NCBI GenBank assembly: GCA_003427395.1
Contig: BFEA01000684.1
Span: 462,565-497,719 of the forward strand
Direction of reading: 5' to 3'
Length of the DNA stretch: 35,155 nt
Origin: Chara braunii
Taxonomy: Eukaryota; Streptophyta; Charophyceae; Charales; Characeae
Part shown: one piece after another, positions 19,854 to 27,432 of the stretch
Numbering within the stretch: position 1 is the first letter of the stretch
Layout: each line of letters starts with the position of its first letter
Program-made: the position numbers and the translations under genes
Notes under the pieces: generated by a model
The model's input: only the letters and a program-made list of their open reading frames with translations
The model's database searches: none
What the model was told of the DNA's origin: nothing

Positions 19854-20516
19854 TAGATGAATGACAGCTTCCCGCTCAGGGGAAGCTTCCTACCGTCTTT
19901 ATCCCAATAGAACGAACGGCCACTACCGCTGTATCTAGTCTATATGCTGGCCGATATACAGTTATAAATGTATAATAGCCGTACTATCTATTCGGTGAAA
20001 ATGCCCCTAGGGTTCAGCCGATGTTAGGAACTGACCCCCCTTGAATGATTCCTTACACCTGATTGTTCACTAGGGCCGGTAGTTCCACCACTCGCCATCC
20101 GCCAACAGTTCGAATGCATGTGGATGTCCCGTCTGTCCAGATCCACTCAAAACTCTTGGCGGATGGCGCGTGATGCAACCACACCCTTACGCTAAGGTAC
20201 ATTGTTATGATCTCATCATTATCATAATTATAATTGTATATATCTCAGATAAATACGAAGACAATTGCGTTTGTATTCCTGATTTGGACTTCAGACACTC
20301 TCCATATATTTGATGACCGCGCAATCCGATCAGTGCTGCGATCCCGATGGCCTCCAGAGACATCAGGCCCTCACCCTCGAGCGAACGGGGAGAGGAACAC
20401 ACCCAAAATGGAAAGAGAGGAGTACAAAGAGAATAAAGGACCACGTTCCAGACCCTCACGCCAGACAAAGGAAAGAGAGGAGCACTCGGAAATAAAAGAA
20501 GACATCAGCAGGTCGT
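19854..20516. other. Intergenic sequence with hairpins
   Basis: No gene recognised. It contains a short palindrome 'agcttccc gctca ggggaagct' (about 19869-19890) and the longer hairpin listed at 20093-20168. Confidence 0.4.
20093..20168. repeat. Perfect 13-bp stem inverted repeat
   Basis: 'cgccatccgccaa' (20093-20105) pairs perfectly with 20156-20168 across a 50-nt loop. The loop holds a second complementary pair, 'gtggat' and 'atccac'. The fold could be a small structured RNA, a transposon remnant or a cruciform. Nothing in the sequence decides which. Confidence 0.6.
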
Positions 20517-20915
20517 TTGAAACCGTCGTCTCGCACAAAGCGAGGACAAGTAATGCAAGCAACCAACGAGAGAAGAGAGGAGAACCATGATTACCAAATA
20601 CGTAGCACTACGCACTCCCAAATTTGCGGAGGGACGATCTCCGCGAGACGAAGCAACACGCGAGGTGTCCCCCTGATGAGGTCGCTTACTGGCAGCGGCC
20701 GAACTAGTCGCCGGGGAGTAGCCAGACTTTTTCGTCCTCTTGAGCGGCACTCTGTTCTAGCGTGGAGGAGGGAGGTGATGCCACAGCCGGTTATGATTAC
20801 CATAGCGGACGGTGGTAGAGTGCGCTTTGACGCTCATATCTTGTTGTCTAAAATATCGAGATTCTTTGTGCATTTTTTTGTGTGCACGGGCGTCTGGTCG
20901 GGCTCTCTGTTCTGA
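20517..20915 (+). CDS. Hypothetical ORF, 132 codons, doubtful
   Basis: This is the longest open frame between the poly(A) cluster and the FAS1 gene without obvious simple repeats. It starts with an Arg/Ser-rich half and then reads 'VMITIADGGRVRFDAHILLSKISRFF', here abbreviated from about residues 92-117: a strand, a 'D-G-G' turn and 'A-H-x-L-L-S-x-x-S-x-F-F'. That pattern faintly recalls the start of a BTB/POZ fold, but there is no further domain, no matching downstream exon and no neighbour to support it. It may be a chance frame. Confidence 0.15.
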   Translation: MKPSSRTKRGQVMQATNERREENHDYQIRSTTHSQICGGTISARRSNTRGVPLMRSLTGSGRTSRRGVARLFRPLERHSVLAWRREVMPQPVMITIADGGRVRFDAHILLSKISRFFVHFFVCTGVWSGSLF

Positions 20916-21004
20916 CTTTCTGTTCTCGTTAACACGCGAGCAGTTCGAGTCGAGTTTCAGCATCACACAATTTCGCATACAAATCCCAAACAGCAGCGAA
21001 GGAC

Positions 21005-21160
21005 GATAATAGTGATTAAATCGTGATTAACTAGTTTGATTGAATAGTGTGATTAAATAGTGTGATAGTGATTAAATAATAAATTAAATAGTGGAATCGA
21101 TAGATGTAAGGGTTAGTGATTAAAGCGAAATTAAATACTGGATTCAATAAATTTCAGGGT
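21005..21160 (+). repeat. Degenerate GTGATTAAATA repeats
   Basis: 'gtgattaaat' and 'aatagtg' words recur many times here and more loosely at 21520-21620, giving AT-rich low-complexity sequence. No gene. Confidence 0.6.
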
Positions 21161-21163
21161 AAG

Positions 21164-21285
21164 GGCCTCCTCGCCACACCACTCGAAATGTGAAAACGAC
21201 AAAAATGTGGCGAACGCATCTGGCCATGTTCTAGCCCGAAGTTCATTCTCATTTCGCATATTTCGAGAGTGGTGTGGCGATGGCC
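21164..21285. repeat. Dispersed hairpin element H1, copy 2
   Basis: The left arm 21172-21195 (cgccacaccactcgaaatgtgaaa in two parts) pairs with 21252-21279 with small gaps, enclosed by outer 'ggcc' at 21164 and 21282. The loop contains 'gcatctggccatgttctag'. The loop and right arm match copy 1 at 2288-2390. The foldback shape and dispersal suggest a MITE-like or hairpin-RNA element. Confidence 0.7.
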
Positions 21286-21767
21286 TAGGTCTCAAAAATT
21301 GCCCGTCCCAGTAGTTTCACAGCATTGGCGGGTGCCAACGATGGAAAAAAATATATCTTTCGTTGCAGCTTTAGAGGTCCCAGCAGTTTAACAGCGAAAA
21401 TATTTGCGAGCGGGAGCCCCCTTTCCTTGCAAAAAATCCATCTGTAGGACCCGTTTAACATTTCTGCTGCCAAATTTCAAAAAGTTAACGCGCTATTTCT
21501 GCAATTACCCCTAGATTTAAACAGTGACTAAATGGTAATGAAATAGTGCATACAATAGTGAAAAAAATAGTGAATGAAATTGTAAATTAAATAGTATATA
21601 ATCGTGAATGAAATAATGAGCTGAACTTTCTCCGCTTTTGAATGGGACATAAAGCACATAAATAAATCCGTGCAAAACAGGGGGGGAAAATAAAAAAATT
21701 GGTGAGGAACGGGAACACCAGAAAGACAGGAAAGCAGTAATCACTAAATTTCACTAAATTCGAAATT
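21286..21767. other. Intergenic AT-rich sequence
   Basis: No gene recognised. 'gtcccag.agttt.acagc' occurs twice (about 21304 and 21385), a minor direct repeat. The remainder is AT-rich with 'aatagtga' words. Confidence 0.4.
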
Positions 21768-21898
21768 TCAGCAAAGAATACCTTTCTCGGCCTTTTGGCT
21801 AAAAATAGATCAAGTGTAGTATCTGTTCTGATCAGTTTAATATCTGATCTGCGGTCCATCGGACAACTCGAAAAAAAAAAAAAAAAAAAATCAGCAAA
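21768..21898 (+). mobile_element. TSD-bounded insertion carrying the U2 retrocopy
   Basis: The 8-mer 'tcagcaaa' is at 21768-21775, just before the U2 5' end, and again at 21891-21898, directly after a 20-A tail (21871-21890). Confidence 0.8.
21778..21870 (+). pseudogene. U2 snRNA retropseudogene, 3'-truncated
   Basis: Starts exactly as U2: 'atacctttctcggccttttg'. It then has 'ggcta', a five-base insertion relative to normal U2, 'gatcaagtgtagtatctg' (the branch-point-pairing region, intact), 'atcagtttaatatctgat' and 'ggtccatcggac'. It stops about 93 nt from the start and passes into poly(A), so it lacks the Sm site and the 3' stem-loops. U2 pairs with the intron branch point in the spliceosome; this copy cannot form an snRNP. 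A 5'-complete, 3'-shortened, polyadenylated transcript was apparently reverse transcribed. Confidence 0.9.
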
Positions 21899-22159
21899 CA
21901 CATCCACCAATATGATGGCGATTACGCTGGGAAAAACAAAGACAGAAAGACAAAGACAGGATGAAACTACAGAAGGAGTCTCAAGGAGACTCTCGGAACG
22001 GAAGTTTAGAAGAGATAAAGCCTTTCCCAAAGAAAAAGGAAAAAAAAAAAAAAAAAAAAAAAAGAGTCTAGAAGTTGGTGATAACCTTGAGAAGGTAGAG
22101 TGACAACGAAAGGAAAACTTGAACGAAATATTCTGATCGACCACATTTCACCAAAAGAA

Positions 22160-22292
22160 ACAGGAAAAGATATTAAAATGATGACTAAATAATGCAATAT
22201 AATCGACGATAGACACAGATTAGATTCACATTCATCAAGCATGACGATTACAATATAAAACAGGAAAAAATATTAAAATGATGACTAAATAA
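22160..22292 (+). repeat. 33-bp direct repeat, 100 bp apart
   Basis: 'acaggaaaa.atattaaaat' followed by 'gatgactaaataa' occurs at 22160-22192 and 22260-22292. Only one base differs. No gene. Confidence 0.75.
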
Positions 22293-22900
22293 GTTTTTTT
22301 TTTCGGTCTACTAACCCAAAAACGGTAGTGAAGCTAAACTAGAATGGGGATGGAAGAAAAATACGGGGATGGAAGAAACATATGAAGTCTCGTTGCCTAA
22401 GAGCTATATTAAGAAGAGAATGCCATTCATCAACGACTGTGATTGTCTTGTCCATCAGGCAAACGAGAAGCAGCAATGAAAACGTGGGTGGCGGGAAAAA
22501 AAGGAAAAAAGAAAAAAGAAAAACTGACCGTGACTTGTGCGAGAGAGAGAATTTTACTCGCGAGAAGAAAAGCTCACGCCAGACGTTTTGAACAAACTGA
22601 CATCGTAATCGCAATTAATTACATCCATCCAGAAATAGAAATGGCACCTCGCAGTCTCACGCGCAAGGGGGACGACAAAACGAAGACAGCAGGCATCGCC
22701 AGTATTCTACCTGTTACGTCTTTCTTCGCTTCTTCGCTCCTCGATCCAAATATCCACAGATCGAAACCCGTAGGGCTTCTGGAAAATTGATTGATCGTTG
22801 CCGTCCCGGTTATTGAAGCATTCCGTTACGCGGCGTCCCATCGAATCCACACTCGAGACTTTCATCGACGGTCAGCGCAGCACGCGACCTAACGATGGGA
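22293..22900. other. Intergenic sequence
   Basis: A/G-rich with poly(A) tracts and short frames of no recognised type. Part of it probably lies in the 3' region of the FAS1-like gene, which is read from the right. Confidence 0.35.
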
Positions 22901-22969
22901 CACTCGCCCGAGAGAAAACAATTGAATATATATCTTCTATCTACCGATACGAGTGATTACTCCTCTGCA

Positions 22970-22991
22970 GTAAAAAAAAATCAGAATACGT
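22970..22991 (-). other. Candidate 3' splice acceptor downstream of FAS1 copies
   Basis: On the minus strand 'ctgattttttttt' is followed by 'actgcag', a textbook polypyrimidine tract and acceptor. It lies about 130 bases downstream of the copy A stop codon, and both FAS1 copies end in donor-like sequence over their stop codons. Splicing would fall in or near the 3'UTR and leave the protein end almost unchanged. This is inferred, with no transcript evidence. Confidence 0.35.
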
Positions 22992-23043
22992 TCGCAGAGT
23001 CACCAAGACTACCCTCCCAGCAAGTGAGTTCCCTAATTCGTCA

Positions 23044-23045
<2 letters not shown>

Positions 23046-23098
<53 letters not shown>
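23046..23098. repeat. (CT)n microsatellite
   Basis: About 26 CT units directly after the stop codon of FAS1 copy A, read on the minus strand. Confidence 0.95.
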
Positions 23099-23100
<2 letters not shown>

Positions 23101-23101
<1 letters not shown>

Positions 23102-23535
23102 TACCACCAGAAGCCACGGAGCATCTTTCTACGCGCGGAATGCGAAGATGAAGGAGCAGACTCTGCAGCGTTGGATGACGGGGCGTTCTTGGACTTCGGG
23201 GCATGCTTCGATGACGCGGCGACGGGAACTCCGGGGGAGGACGACGATGCTGCGGACCGGAAGCAGGCTATCGTGATTTGCTCGTCGACCTGTGCGGGGA
23301 CAAGGAAACCGTTCGAAAGGACGACCAGAGCCACGTTCGCGTTGATCTGCTTCACCTCTGCTACCGTTGCCGAGAACTGCTCTTGCTCAGCATCGCCCCT
23401 GAGGATGACTCCGCTTGTCGTCGCCGGCTCCACGAAGATCGGCATGCCGTTGATGGTCGGCAGTTTGTTGTCGACTGCAACCGCCTGCAGATCCGCTGCG
23501 GTCTTCACCGGACGCGACAAGGGTCCCACCTCCAT
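23101..23535 (-). pseudogene. Partial duplicate of FAS1-like gene (copy A)
   Basis: 145 codons (144 aa) from Met (23535-23533) to TAA (23103-23101). They match the last 144 residues of the intact gene to the right with about nine amino-acid changes, about sixteen base changes by hand count and no indels. The signal peptide and first third are missing: similarity stops within a few bases of 'ccatga.tc', where the sequence turns into (CT)n beside an unresolved base (23538). Without an export signal it is probably not a working gene. It could also be a tandem 3' exon or an assembly duplicate. Its 3' end reads 'tggtggtaagc', donor-like. Confidence 0.75.
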
Positions 23536-23539
23536 GANT

Positions 23540-23670
23540 CTCTCTCTCTCTCTTCCCCCCACTCCCTTAGTTTTGACCCCTGCCTTGATTTGTCCTTCTG
23601 CTCGCTCCCCTCAATCTACCTTACCTCTCAAGTTGGGAAACCCCCCCGTCATGTACCCCCTTCCCCCTCC

Positions 23671-23744
<74 letters not shown>
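23540..23744. repeat. Spacer and long (CT)n between FAS1 copies
   Basis: A short (CT)n next to the N, about 125 bases of C/T-rich sequence, and then more than 30 CT units ending at the stop codon of the intact gene. Matching microsatellites at both edges of the duplication point to repeat-mediated rearrangement or an assembly join. Confidence 0.9.
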
Positions 23745-23748
<4 letters not shown>

Positions 23749-24480
23749 CCATAAGCCACGGAGCATCTTTCTACGCGCAGATTGCGAAGATGAAGGAGTT
23801 GACTGTGCAGCGTTGGATGACGGGGCGTTCTTGGACTTCGGGGCATGCTTCGATGACGCGGCGACGGGAACTGCGGGGGAGGACGACAATGCTGCGGACG
23901 GGAAGCAGGCCATCGTGATTTGCTCGTCGACCTGTGCGGGGACAAGGAAACCGTTCGAAAGGACGACCAGAGCCACGTTCGCGTTGATCTGCTTCACCTC
24001 CGCTACCGTTGCCGAGAACTGCTCTTGCTCAGCATCGCCCCTGAGGATGACTCCGCTGCCCGTCGCCGGCTCCACGAAGATTGGCATGCCGTTGATGGTC
24101 GGCAGCTTGTTGTCGACTGCAACCGCCTGCAGATCCGCTGCGGTCTTCACCGGACGCGACAAGGGTCCCACCTCCATGAATCGCAGAATCTGCACCATAT
24201 GGTCCTTCACGTGCTCGGGCCGAGTGATGCACGCCAGACCATCAGGTCCGAGGCCCACTTCGAGGTCCTCATCAGTCTGGGCAATGAAGACGAACGGCAC
24301 TGATCCGTTGGATCGATCTCTGAGAGCGTCGACTTCCTGTGTGTCGACGAGGGCCTTCACCACGACCTTGAACCGTTGATCGCTCTGCAGAGTGCCAAAG
24401 AGATCAGCCGCGCTAGCAGTAGCGAACACTGACGCTACCAACACCACCATCACCAAAAAAGAACTGCGTGCCGCCGCCAT
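23743..24480 (-). CDS. Secreted FAS1 (fasciclin)-like protein
   Basis: 245 residues in one uninterrupted frame. I chose the Met at 24480 (context 'gagaagATGgcg') because it starts a clear signal peptide: 'MAAARSS', the hydrophobic core 'FLVMVVLVASVFATASA', then 'ADLFG'. An upstream in-frame Met at 24522 would bury it. Residues about 30-190 follow the FAS1 pattern: 'DLFGTLQSDQRF', 'VFIAQTDEDL', 'EHVKDHMVQIL', 'KLPTINGMPIFVE', and near the end 'NGFLVPAQVDEQI' in place of the usual N-G-V-x-H-V-I-D. The C-terminal 45 residues are Ser/Ala/Pro/Lys-rich and end 'RRKMLRGLWW'. No GPI-type hydrophobic tail is seen. FAS1 proteins act in the cell wall or matrix as adhesion molecules; that role is inferred. 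Divergence from the consensus is high. Confidence 0.7.
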
Positions 24481-24638
24481 CTTCTCGGCTAAGAGTACTC
24501 TTCCTGGATCTACAAGGCCCAAGGACGAAAGAGGAAAGAACTTGCTGCTAAGCTATGGCGCTTGCAGCGAAGTGAGAGATGCTAGAACGGGGAGGAAGAC
24601 AACACAAGCAGCTTGCAATGAGAAATCGATCGACTTCG

Positions 24639-24662
24639 TGACGTCCCTTTCCACACACGTGG
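24639..24662 (-). promoter_or_regulatory. bZIP-type motifs upstream of FAS1-like gene
   Basis: 'tgacgtcc' (24639-24646, CRE/C-box core) and 'acacgtgg' (24655-24662, ABRE/G-box core) lie 9 bases apart, 160-180 bases upstream of the chosen start codon. In land plants these cores bind bZIP factors. No clear TATA box was found. The function is inferred from the motif pair and its position. Confidence 0.4.
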
Positions 24663-24817
24663 TTTTGTACCCGCCGTATTCTCCTCCTAGATGCGTTGTC
24701 CTCTGCATCATTGCCCCCGCGCTTCTCTGTTCACTTTTTTTTTTTTCCCGACAGTCATTCTGACTGCCAAACGCTGCGAAGGGCGGAGTCTGATCTAGCG
24801 CAGATCAAGAGGTGTCA

Positions 24818-24848
24818 ACCGTCGATAGCTCTGATCCACGGTCAGTAT
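24818..24848. promoter_or_regulatory. Dyad element D1, copy 1
   Basis: 'accgtcgat' (24818-24826), 7 bases, then 'atccacggt' (24834-24842): a 9-bp inverted repeat with one mismatch, followed by 'cagtatct'. The same dyad with the same 7-base spacing and the same 'caRtatct' extension occurs at 25532-25568. It may be a protein-binding site or part of a dispersed repeat. Confidence 0.5.
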
Positions 24849-24862
24849 CTGCCCGTCGTCCC

Positions 24863-24907
24863 TACGGGAATAACGGGAACTACGGGAACTACGGGAATTA
24901 CTGGAAT
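24863..24907 (+). repeat. 9-bp minisatellite TACGGGAAY
   Basis: Five consecutive 9-bp units: tacgggaat, aacgggaac, tacgggaac, tacgggaat, tactggaat. Confidence 0.9.
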
Positions 24908-25340
24908 TTCGATACCCTCTCCCCCTTTCCCCGGCCTACAGTGCTGCGCAGCGGAGCTGAAAAGTCGCCTGCCGCCATATTTCGCGCCGAAAGGAAGAAC
25001 AATCCAAAATTTTTCAAAAAAAGACGGTTTTTCTCTTTTCAGAGTATTCAGACACCTTTTTCTTTTCTTTTCGTTTTTTCGGGGGGATTCAGAGCCCATT
25101 CGCAACCGACGCTAAGAGATCCCACCGGCCTTGGCGCAGTGAGCCCGTGCCACGTTGGCCGGTTCGGAGGCGAGGTCCCGTTAGCGAAGAGGGTGGGATT
25201 AAGCGTCGGAATCTGGGTGAATTTTAGGGAGAGATGCAGAAGAGCAGGTGAGGAGCAGTTCTCTGAACTTCCCCCAAAGCACGTCCAGATTTGGGCAATC
25301 GTCTTTGCTACCAGGTAGCCCTAGCATGCCCGGCACCGAA
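24908..25340. other. Intergenic sequence
   Basis: No recognised gene. The word 'gttagcgaagag' (25190) recurs as 'gctagcgaagag' beside the poly(A) insertion at 25419. Confidence 0.4.
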
Positions 25341-25349
25341 GCTGTACCG

Positions 25350-25410
<61 letters not shown>

Positions 25411-25420
25411 TGTACCGCTA
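25341..25420 (+). mobile_element. Poly(A)-only insertion with 12-bp TSD
   Basis: 'gctgtaccgcta' lies at 25341-25352 and 25409-25420. Everything between is A (about 54) plus two G at the right edge. There is no body sequence. Like the insertion at 18983-19040, this is the trace of an extremely 5'-truncated or tail-only retrotransposition. Confidence 0.85.
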
Positions 25421-25531
25421 GCGAAGAGTTTGGCGCGGTGAGGGGAAATTGGGGGAAATAACAGCAAGAAAATTGGCAGGGTCGAGAAGCCGCACGGGGG
25501 CAAGGTCCCACTTGCACGGACTACGAGATTC

Positions 25532-25568
25532 TGACCGTTGATCTGTGCTATCTACGGTCAATATCTCA
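25532..25568. promoter_or_regulatory. Dyad element D1, copy 2
   Basis: 'tgaccgttgat' (25532-25542), 7 bases, 'atctacggtca' (25550-25560): an 11-bp inverted repeat with one mismatch, then 'atatct'. It matches copy 1 in both arms, in spacer length and in the following sequence. Confidence 0.5.
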
Positions 25569-26286
25569 TAATTCGTGTACGTGGGAGCTAGCCCCGGTTC
25601 GCAGCAACGTGTCGCTCCCCGCGAATGGATGGGAGCATCCTTGAGAAGCCCTGCGGGCGCGCTCAAATTCCTGAGAGCGGGGACGAGAAGGGCGTGGCTC
25701 CACTATACAATACTCCACGTGCATTTGGACTCTTCCTGGGCACAGTTCATTCAGAGACTTCGACTCGTCCGAATGCACCTGGTCCTCAAAGCGTCCAAAA
25801 ATGCATATAGAGTGATGTGTAGGGGAGCCGAGCCCGAAGTTGCGCTCGAACTCCCGAGGGCCAGCTCAGATCATCCTTCGCAGTGTGAGGCCTTGTCGAG
25901 TTGGCCGCAGTTCCCGCCAGCGAGTTTCTCACCGCTCCAAGTGTTCCCACGTCAGCACCGTGGGCAAAAGCGGAACGTGGTGTCTTGCGCCAAGCCTACA
26001 CGAGAGGCTGCTGTTAGGCCTGCACCACACAGCAATGCCTGCTGGAAAAACTTGGCAAAAGTCATAAGCCCCCCGCTGCAAAGCCTTTGTATTGCAGCTA
26101 CTTGACCACCATGGTTAGGGCAAGGGGCAACATGCATCCCCTCTCATGGCTGGAGGGAGACAACAAAGCTTTGTTCGCAGGGGTCCCCTGTCTAAGCCTT
26201 AGGAGTACTGGTAGATAGGTAGTGAAGGTGAATTGAAAGAATTTGAAAGATGATAAAAGATGCGAGAGAAGAATATAGTATAAGCT
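25569..26286. other. Unrecognised sequence upstream of the LINE
   Basis: GC-rich to 26150, then A/G-rich. A 176-codon frame (25575-26105, plus) has no recognisable motif and I do not call it. The last 20 bases ('ataagctaaactggctgagg') resemble the LINE's own 3'UTR ('gtaagcgaaactgggtaacg'), so the LINE seems to have landed in the tail of a related element. How far that older element extends to the left cannot be told. Confidence 0.35.
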
Positions 26287-26300
26287 AAACTGGCTGAGGC

Positions 26301-27432
26301 GGGTGCGTTGTAGGGACGCCTCCGACGGCTCTGTTTTGCGCTCGCGGACCTGCGTTGCCGGCCTGGCCCAGTCTAGCGTTGCGGCCTACCGGCCCGTCGA
26401 GTGGTACCGTGCCGCCATGACACGAAGTTACCACGGTGAAAGCGGCTCGCTAGGGTTTCCCCATAGCGACGTGAATTCCTCACGGCATACCCCTCCTTTA
26501 CCTGACGGCCATAGCCTCACCTCGGGAAAGAATTCACCATAGCAAGTCTCAAGTTCTCTGCAGTGACGACAATTTGGAGTTATCGGAGGTGCCTACATCG
26601 GGGGGCACCCTGCACATGCGCAGCCAGTTTTACCTATCCGTGAGTTACTGGTTAACAGCAGACAACAGCTCGAGTACCGGGTAAAGTTATGCAGCCCTCC
26701 ACCTTCGAAGAATTTCACTGAGTTCGGCTCTGCCGTCAAGTCATTGCACATGAGCAGCTTGGTTCTGTAGGACGCTAGTACCCAGTCCGGTCAATGTCGA
26801 CAATGGCTTATTCGTAGATGGTAGTGGAAGATGGTGGACGTTCCCCCTTGGTCCTACAACCTCTCAAAGATTGGCAGGTGCCTCTCACACCGTTCGCTAA
26901 GTATCCGCTAGCCATTGCGGACCTCCGCGTGAGGATAAGGCGGCAACGGTAGGACAACACTCGGGCAAGGGACATGAGAGAACGGACATAGTTTGAAGAA
27001 CGGAACACCACCGCCCAATTTAAATGCAACACTAGGAGGTTGGGCCAAAGATTAAACCAGTTTAATCGGATTCACTAGATGTGGAATGGATCTGTCGTGA
27101 TTATTGCCCCGGGTTCTTTCTCTGAGTTCCGGACTCTTGGACGTCGGCAGTCCCGTATGGTTCCCAGTATATCTTGTTCCACATTTCGAGGGAAGGGGTT
27201 GACGATTGATAACCATGGTTTATTGGTAAAGAATCGCGCCGTGCGGGAATATGCGCCCGGAACACTGTTCGGACGAGTAAAGCCCAAACACACTAGTCGA
27301 TTCTAGGGTCGCACTCCCCCACCCCTCCGCCATCTCGGACACCAATATAAAACGCGAAGCCAGAGCTTGGCCGGCTACCGCCCAGGCACACATGCTCACA
27401 GAACAGCATAAGGTTCGAGATCATTGACAGCC
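26301..27432 (+). promoter_or_regulatory. LINE 5'UTR / internal promoter region
   Basis: Gene-free, GC-rich 1.1 kb between the proposed 5' end ('gggtgcgttg') and the ORF1 start. LINE promoters normally lie inside the 5'UTR. A TATA-like 'tataaaa' is at 27346-27352, 81 bases before the ORF1 ATG. Promoter function is inferred. Confidence 0.4.

Noticed and set aside
20517-20915. BTB/POZ protein
   Set aside because: Only about 25 residues loosely fit, with no supporting exon. Kept as a doubtful hypothetical frame only.
21975-22075. Third snRNA-like poly(A) insertion near the A run at 22041
   Set aside because: The best flanking match is only six bases (gagtct), and the body resembles no known RNA.
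25575-26105. 176-codon plus-strand frame as a host gene
   Set aside because: No recognisable motif, composition like the surrounding GC-rich DNA, and equally long overlapping frames.
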